Assembly: GCA_019414565.1 (NCBI GenBank)
Contig: DXLU01000019.1
Span: 1 to 55,976, forward strand
From: Collinsella sp.
GTDB taxonomy: Bacteria > Actinomycetota > Coriobacteriia > Coriobacteriales > Coriobacteriaceae
Direction: 5' to 3'
Length of the DNA: 55,976 nt
Shown in pieces: positions 49,377 to 55,976 of this stretch; position 1 is the first letter of the stretch; every line of letters starts with the position of its first letter. The position numbers and the translations under genes were made by a program. Under the pieces are notes generated by a model. The model worked only from the letters and a program-made list of their open reading frames with translations, was not told the origin of the DNA and ran no database searches.

Positions 49377-50624
49377 ATGGAACAGAGAGTTGCAATCACC
49401 GGCATCGGTGCCGTATCGCCGCTCGGCAACACCGCGCTTGCCACCTGGGCGGCCATGTGCGCCGGCACGTGCGGCATCGGCCCGATCACGCACTTCGATA
49501 CCGATGCGTTTACCGTCAAGGTGGCGGCCGAGGTCAAGGGTTTTGACGGTAACGAGTACTTTGGCAAGCGTGACGCCAAGCACCTGGACCCCTGCGTTCA
49601 GTTTGCACTGGCGGCTTCGGACGAGGCCATGCACGATGCAGGCTTCGATGTCGAAGGCGCCATCGATCGAGAGCGCCTGGGCGTCTACGTGGGCTCGGGC
49701 GTGGGCGGCATGCAGACGCTCGTCGACAACGTCCATACGATCGCCGACCGGGGGCCCCGCCGTGCATCGCCCTATATGATCGCGATGATGATCCCCAACA
49801 TGGCATCGGGCAATATCGCGATTCGCCACAAGGCAAAGGGCCCGACCCTGCCCGTGGTGACCGCGTGCGCGACCTCGGCCCATGCGGTGGGCGAGGCGTT
49901 CCGCGCCATCAAGCACGGCTATGCCGATGCGATTCTCGCCGGCGGTGCCGAGGCGGCCATTATCCCCGATGCCGTTGCGGGCTTTACGTCCTGCCGCGCA
50001 TTGACCACCAACCCTGATCCCGCGACGGCTTGCCGTCCGTTCGATGCAGACCGCGATGGCTTTGTGATGGGCGAGGGCGCCTGCGTGCTGGTACTCGAGA
50101 GCATGGAACATGCGCAGGCGCGCGGTGCGCACATTTATGCCGAGGTCGTGGGCTACGGCAACACCGATGACGCCTACCACATCACGAGCCCCGATCCCGA
50201 GGCTGCCGGCATTGCCCGTGCGATATCGCTGGCGGTTGCCGAGGGCGACGTCAAGCCTTCCGAGGGCCTCTACATCAATGCCCACGGCACCTCGACCAAA
50301 CTCAACGATTCGTCCGAGACGGCGGGCATTAAGCGGGCGCTCGGCGAGGACGCGGCGCGCGCCGCGCATGTCTCGTCGACTAAGTCGATGACCGGCCACA
50401 TGATCGGTGCCACGGGCGCCATCGAGGTCATGGCCTGCGCCATGGCGCTCGAGCAGGGCGTGGTGCCGCCGACCATTAACTACCACACGCCCGATCCCGC
50501 CTGCGATCTTGACTACACGCCCAATCGCGCGGTTCGCGCCGACCTTACCTGGGCGCTTTCGACCAACCTGGGCTTTGGCGGGCACAACGCCGCCATCGCG
50601 CTGCGTAGATATACGAGGAGCTAG
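49377..50624 (+). CDS. fabF: 3-oxoacyl-ACP synthase II
   Basis: The 415-residue chain-extending condensing enzyme has Cys164 in VVTACATSAHA and the two histidines in NAHGTSTKLND and SMTGHMIGATG. The ATG at 49377 (MEQRVAITG) is favoured because GAGGAG is at a workable distance; ATGs at 49374 and 49359 are also in frame. It follows fabG by 39 nt and accB follows after 3 nt. No FabB is present, so saturated chains are expected from this set alone. Confidence 0.95.
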   Translation: MEQRVAITGIGAVSPLGNTALATWAAMCAGTCGIGPITHFDTDAFTVKVAAEVKGFDGNEYFGKRDAKHLDPCVQFALAASDEAMHDAGFDVEGAIDRERLGVYVGSGVGGMQTLVDNVHTIADRGPRRASPYMIAMMIPNMASGNIAIRHKAKGPTLPVVTACATSAHAVGEAFRAIKHGYADAILAGGAEAAIIPDAVAGFTSCRALTTNPDPATACRPFDADRDGFVMGEGACVLVLESMEHAQARGAHIYAEVVGYGNTDDAYHITSPDPEAAGIARAISLAVAEGDVKPSEGLYINAHGTSTKLNDSSETAGIKRALGEDAARAAHVSSTKSMTGHMIGATGAIEVMACAMALEQGVVPPTINYHTPDPACDLDYTPNRAVRADLTWALSTNLGFGGHNAAIALRRYTRS

Positions 50625-50627
50625 AGC

Positions 50628-51104
50628 ATGGATTCCAAAAGACTTGCCGAGATAGCCGATGTTATGGAGGACCGCGGCCTCACGCGCGTGCGCGTTGAGG
50701 AGCCCGATGGCACCGCGGTCGAACTCGAGCGCGCGAGTGCGGCACAGCCGGTTGCCGTGCCCATGCCTATGCCGGGTGCCGTGACTGCTCCGGCGGTGGC
50801 TCCTGTCACCATGCCTGCCGCCGCGCCGGAGCCCGCCGCGCAGGCGCCTGCCGCCGCACCGGAGCCTAAGGGCACCGAGGTGACCGCTCCCATGGTCGGC
50901 GTTTTCTATGCTGCCCCGGCACCGGGCGACGAACCGTTTGTGCACGTGGGCTCCAAGGTCAAGGCCGGCGAGACCCTCTGCATCATCGAGGCCATGAAGG
51001 TTCTCAACGAGGTGACGGCCGAGGCAGACGGCGAGGTGCTCGAGATCTGCGTGGCCGACGGCGACCTCGTGGAGTTTGGCAGCTGCCTCATGAGGATCGG
51101 ATAG
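50628..51104 (+). CDS. accB: Biotin carboxyl carrier protein of acetyl-CoA carboxylase
   Basis: The 158-residue carrier has a short N-terminal helix, an Ala/Pro-rich flexible linker (about residues 40-85) and a biotinyl domain in which Lys124 in EAMKVLN is the biotin site for BirA. The usual thumb residues are present. It sits between fabF and fabZ, an order shared with other Firmicutes and Actinobacteria fab operons, and its ligase gene is divergent from the operon start. Confidence 0.95.
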   Translation: MDSKRLAEIADVMEDRGLTRVRVEEPDGTAVELERASAAQPVAVPMPMPGAVTAPAVAPVTMPAAAPEPAAQAPAAAPEPKGTEVTAPMVGVFYAAPAPGDEPFVHVGSKVKAGETLCIIEAMKVLNEVTAEADGEVLEICVADGDLVEFGSCLMRIG

Positions 51105-51113
51105 GTGATATCC

Positions 51114-51536
51114 ATGAACAAAGAAGAGCTCAAGAAGCTGTTGCCGCATCGTGAGCCGATGCTTTTGCTCGACGAAGCCGAGCTGGTGGGCGACGAGGCC
51201 CACGGCAAGATAACGATTACGGGCGACGAGTACTTTTTACAGGGGCATTTTCCGGGAAACCCGGTTGTCCCCGGCGTGATTCAGTGCGAGATGCTCGCCC
51301 AGAACTGCTGCGTGCTGCTGATGGGCGATGAGGAGGCGCGCGGCGCGACGCCGTTCTACACCAGTCTGGACAAGGTGCGCTTTAAGCGTCCGGTGCGCCC
51401 GGGCGACACGGTTGATCTGGTGTGCACCATCACGCGTGCGCGCGGGCCGTTCCGCTTTGCGACGGGTACTGCGAGCGTCAACGGTGAGGTTTGCTGCCGC
51501 GCCGATATGTCCTTTGCACTCATGCACGAAAGTTAA
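51114..51536 (+). CDS. fabZ: 3-hydroxyacyl-ACP dehydratase
   Basis: The 140-residue hot-dog-fold dehydratase has catalytic His45 in LQGHFPGNPVVPGV and Glu59 in CEMLAQ, with the entry motif PHREPMLLLDE. The start is at the ATG at 51114, preceded by AGGTGATATCC; a GTG at 51105 is in frame but lacks conservation. It is placed 9 nt after accB. It would dehydrate all chain lengths, as no FabA is present. Confidence 0.95.
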   Translation: MNKEELKKLLPHREPMLLLDEAELVGDEAHGKITITGDEYFLQGHFPGNPVVPGVIQCEMLAQNCCVLLMGDEEARGATPFYTSLDKVRFKRPVRPGDTVDLVCTITRARGPFRFATGTASVNGEVCCRADMSFALMHES

Positions 51537-51546
51537 GGAAGGCTTC

Positions 51547-52876
<1,330 letters not shown>

Positions 52877-52890
<14 letters not shown>

Positions 52891-54601
52891 AAAAGCGAAG
52901 ACGGTCAACGTCCTCGAGGGACCGATGACCGAGTCGTGCGCCGAGTTTCCCGCGCGCCACGTGTTTATCAAGTGCCCGGAGTGCCGCCGCGTGATCGATG
53001 AGGCGCGCCTGCACGACAACCTCGAGGTCTGCCCTCGTTGCGGAAAACACTTTCGCGTGAGCGGTCGCGCGCGCATGCGCATGACGGTTGACGAGGGCAC
53101 GTTTGAGGAATGGGATGCCAATCTGGCGTCGGAGGACTTCCTCTCGTTTCCCGGTTATGCCGACAAGCTCAAGAGCGTGAGCGAGCGTTCGGGCGAGCGC
53201 GATGCCGTTGTGTGCGGTAGAGGCAAAATCTGCGGTTGCGATACGGCGCTCTTCTTTATGGACGCCAACTTTATGATGGGCTCGATGGGTTCCGTGGTGG
53301 GCGAGAAGATCTGTCGCACATTTGAGCGAGCGACCGAGCTGGGGTTGTCAGTTGTCGGCTTTACCGTTTCGGGCGGTGCGCGCATGCAAGAGGGCGTGAC
53401 ATCGCTTATGCAGATGGCCAAGATTTCTGCGGCGGTTAGGCGCCACAGCGAGGCGGGCGGCCTGTATATCACGGTGCTCACCGACCCCACGACCGGAGGC
53501 GTAACCGCGAGTTTTGCCATGGAGGGCGACATTATCCTGGCCGAGCCCGATGCCCTGACGGCATTTGCCGGCCCGCGCGTGATCGAGCAGAACATGCACA
53601 AGCGCCTGCCCAAGGGATTCCAGCGCTCCGAGTTTTTGCTGGAGCACGGCTTTTGCGATGCCGTTGTTCCGCGTGGCGAGATTGCGCTCACGGTAGGCGA
53701 GCTGCTGGCGCTGCACGAAGGGCACGCGCCCGGCCTGGGGGCACCGCATGAGATCGTGCATATGGGTCGCCGCGGCAAAAAGCTGGGACACTTGTTCAAG
53801 CGCTCGGCCGCACCAAAAACCGCGCTCGAGATTGTCAAGCAGACCCGCTCGGCAGATCGCGCCACGGCGGGTGAGATGATCTCGCTGGGCCTCGACGGAT
53901 TCGTTGAGCTGCACGGCGACCGTTACTTTGGCGACGACGCCGCTGTGTTGGCTGGCATTGGCTGGAAAGACGGACGCCCCGTAACGGTTATCGCCATCGA
54001 GCGCGGCACCACGACCAAAGAGCGTATCCGCCGCAACTTTGGCATGGCGCATCCCGAGGGCTACCGCAAGGCGCGTCGCCTTATGCGTCAGGCCGAAAAG
54101 TTTGGTCGACCGGTTCTGTGCCTGGTCGATACTTCGGGCGCGTTTTGCGGCATCGGTGCCGAGGAGCGCGGCCAGGGCGAGGCGATTGCCCAGAATCTCA
54201 TGGAGATGAGCGGCCTTAAGACGCCGATTGTCTCGGTGGTGACAGGCGAGGGCGGCTCTGGTGGCGCGCTGGCGCTATCCGTGGCCGACCGCATCCTGAT
54301 GCTCTCGAGCTCGGCCTATTCGGTCGTGAGTCCCGAGGCCTGCGCGTCGATCCTGTGGAAGGATACGGAGCGTGCGGATGAGGCCGCCGAGGCGCTGAAG
54401 CTCACGGCCCCCGATCTGTTGGCGCTCGGCATCATCGACGGCATTGTCGACGATAGGGGCCTGTCGCATGAGGAGATCGCCGGTGCCGTCATGTCTTCGG
54501 CATTTGATGCCTTCGATACGCTTGGGCAGCTCGACGACGCCACCCTCACAAACCTCCGCTATGAAAAGTACCGCACAATCGGTCAGTACCGCACGATGTG
54601 A
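52877..54601 (+). CDS. accDA: Fused acetyl-CoA carboxyltransferase (AccD-AccA)
   Basis: The 574-residue single polypeptide combines both carboxyltransferase halves that are separate in most bacteria. The N-terminal AccD half has a zinc ribbon (Cys33, Cys36, Cys52, Cys55) and the crotonase-like core MMGSMGSVVGEKICRTFERA. The AccA half starts near residue 312 with GEMISLGLDGFVELHGDRYFG and ends with VSPEACASILWKD. It would transfer the carboxyl group from AccB biotin to acetyl-CoA. Start codons at 52877 and 52883 are both possible. Fusions of this order are known in some Actinobacteria and Coriobacteria; here it completes the operon's set. Confidence 0.93.
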
Positions 54602-54616
54602 CAAGGGGCAGCCCGC

Positions 54617-55855
54617 ATGTCACATTGGGAAAGGCGTTCCATGTCGCAAGTTTCTAACACCTCGTTTACAACGACGGTTTCATCAAACGCCACGGCCGTG
54701 GTGGACTATCTGTCCAAAAGCATGATGTCGGCGCTGCCGTTTATTGTCTGCGCAGCGTTGTTCCGCACCGTCGCCGTCATTATGGGCGATGGCATGCTGG
54801 GCCAGTGGTCTGCCGATTCCGAAATCTATCGCCTGTTCTACAGTTGGCTCTATAACGCCGGCTACTACTTTTTGCCCATTTATCTTGGTTGGGCGGCCGC
54901 CCGCCAGCTCGGTTGCTCGGAGCAGCTGGGCATGATGCTGGGCGGCGTATTGATTGCGCCCGATTTGCTTAAGCTCGTCGATGCCGCATCGACGACGGGG
55001 GCATCGATGACTTCCGTGTATGGCCTGCTTCCCGCGCCGGTCAACGATTACACGGCGACTGTTATTCCGATTCTCATCTCGGTGCCCGTGCTATGGCGAG
55101 TGGAGTGTTTCTTTCGGCGTGTTATCCCTAAGGCCGTGGCGTTTTCGTTCGTTCCGTTTGCGACCATGCTCGTCATGGTTCCGGTTTCGCTGTGCATTAC
55201 GGCGCCGGCGGGCAGCTATCTGGGCATGCTGTTGGGACAGCTTATGTTTATGCTTGGCAATTCCGGTGGCATCGTGTCGCTGCTTACGCTCATGGGGCTT
55301 GCCGCGGGTTGGGAGTTCCTTAAGATTGCGGGCATCAGCAACGTTGTCCTATCGCTCGCCTATGCGCAGTTTATGAGTGTGGGAACGGATTCGTGCATTC
55401 TGATCGCCGCGACGATGGCGACGTTTGCCGTTTGGGGCATGCCCTTTGGTGCGTCGCTTCGCGTTGCGGATAAGGACGAGAAGGCTCTCATGCTGGGCTA
55501 TTCGATCTCGGGCGTGCTTGGTGGCGTAAGTGAGCCGGCGCTGTACGGTTGCGGCTTTAAATATGGCAGGTGCCTGACGTGCATGGCCATTGGCGGCGCC
55601 GTCGGAGGCCTTGTTGCGGCCGTGGGCCACGTTACGGCCTATACCATCGGTATGACGAATGTCCTCATGGTCATTGGTTTTGCCACGGGCGGCATCTCGA
55701 ACCTGCTATGGTGCTGTGCTGCCGGCGGTGTGGCATTTGCGGTGTCTGCGGCGCTGAGCTACTGCTTTGGCGTGGTGCCGGCGAAGAGGCAGACGACAGG
55801 GGACGGAGCCGATTCACCCGAAACCTCGAAGAGCGTGGCCGAAGCAAGCGCATAA
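54617..55855 (+). CDS. PTS glucoside-type EIIC protein without IIA or IIB
   Basis: The 412-residue membrane protein has about ten hydrophobic segments. The sequence DYTATVIPILISVPVLWRVE and the late GVSEPALYGCGFK match the EIIC core of beta-glucoside permeases (BglF type), but there is no IIB cysteine domain and no IIA domain. The C-terminus is a polar tail of about 20 residues. It starts 15 nt after accDA with no promoter or terminator between, so it is probably the last cistron of the fatty acid operon. ATGs at 54617 and 54641 are equally plausible. Function as a transporter would need partner IIA and IIB proteins. Confidence 0.85.
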   Translation: MSHWERRSMSQVSNTSFTTTVSSNATAVVDYLSKSMMSALPFIVCAALFRTVAVIMGDGMLGQWSADSEIYRLFYSWLYNAGYYFLPIYLGWAAARQLGCSEQLGMMLGGVLIAPDLLKLVDAASTTGASMTSVYGLLPAPVNDYTATVIPILISVPVLWRVECFFRRVIPKAVAFSFVPFATMLVMVPVSLCITAPAGSYLGMLLGQLMFMLGNSGGIVSLLTLMGLAAGWEFLKIAGISNVVLSLAYAQFMSVGTDSCILIAATMATFAVWGMPFGASLRVADKDEKALMLGYSISGVLGGVSEPALYGCGFKYGRCLTCMAIGGAVGGLVAAVGHVTAYTIGMTNVLMVIGFATGGISNLLWCCAAGGVAFAVSAALSYCFGVVPAKRQTTGDGADSPETSKSVAEASA

Positions 55856-55892
55856 ACCCGTGCGACAAAGGGCGATTTCTTTGTCATGTTCC

Positions 55893-55925
55893 AAGGTCGT
55901 GGCCCGTGTGGGTTGCGGCCTTTTT
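55893..55925 (+). terminator. Terminator of the fatty acid/PTS operon
   Basis: AAGGTCGTGGCCC (55893-55905) pairs with 55910-55922 with several wobbles, followed by TTTTT. Past it, to the window end, no gene is visible. Confidence 0.75.
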
Positions 55926-55976
55926 AATATGAGCAGGACATTGTCAAGAGGCAAAATCGGGCCTGGCCCCAACGAT

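Noticed and set aside
48768..51203. Long minus-strand frame over fabG, fabF and accB
   Set aside because: Arg/His-rich translation without domains; the opposite-strand genes account for it.

Overview
The window is GC-rich bacterial DNA from what looks like a Coriobacteriia actinomycete, most probably Collinsella or a close relative. This rests on gene content and style: a FeoA-FeoB fusion, a fused acetyl-CoA carboxyltransferase (AccD-AccA), FabK as the only enoyl-ACP reductase seen, a sortase-E-like LAATG anchor, several PTS genes, and many GC-rich palindromic intergenic repeats. The genus is inferred by eye, not by a database search.

Layout. Positions 1-9700 are mostly minus strand: a wall-anchored 5'-nucleotidase, an ABC uptake system of the TrpXYZ type (lipoprotein, permease, ATPase), a WYL-type regulator, asnS and a stand-alone glucose-type PTS IIA, followed by a plus-strand esterase. 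From 9700 to 27100 lies an accessory metabolic zone: a GntR regulator divergent from a dimethylarginine hydrolase and an amino-acid antiporter, a small beta-rich protein, FeoAB, a PTS IIC-IIB with an RpiR regulator and a GH4 phospho-glycosidase, an unknown membrane protein, an MFS exporter, a GH13 enzyme, a DNA-deoxyinosine glycosylase, a flavodoxin-like protein and an aminotransferase. From 27100 to 44400 lies the core information-processing region: rplJ-rplL with an L10 leader, galU, rpoB-rpoC, an ECF sigma/membrane-protein pair, and rpsL-rpsG-fusA-rpsJ. From 44400 to the end, birA diverges from an almost complete type II fatty acid synthesis operon: fabH-acpP-fabK-fabD-fabG-fabF-accB-fabZ-accC-accDA, ending in an orphan PTS EIIC gene.

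How the genes fit together. BirA would biotinylate AccB. AccC and AccDA would use it to make malonyl-CoA, FabD and FabH start the chain on AcpP, and FabG, FabZ, FabK and FabF elongate it. Two copies of a 17-bp operator-like direct repeat sit in the birA-fabH divergent promoter. The stand-alone IIA at 7988 could phosphorylate the two PTS proteins that lack a IIA domain.

Most unusual signals. (1) RpoC carries a roughly 230-residue C-terminal extension containing a domain that aligns without gaps to the C-terminal DNA-binding domain of the RNA polymerase alpha subunit, with Arg265, Asn268, Gly296, Lys298 and Glu302 equivalents kept. (2) Three large composite palindromes (27164, 38400, 40575) share a TTAAT-capped core hairpin while their long outer arms differ in sequence but stay complementary; each lies just upstream of a sigma-factor or ribosomal-protein gene. 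(3) The ECF sigma/membrane-protein pair between rpoC and rpsL is bracketed by these palindromes and by inverted copies of a second repeat, as if inserted as a cassette. No tRNA, rRNA, CRISPR array or transposase gene was seen.
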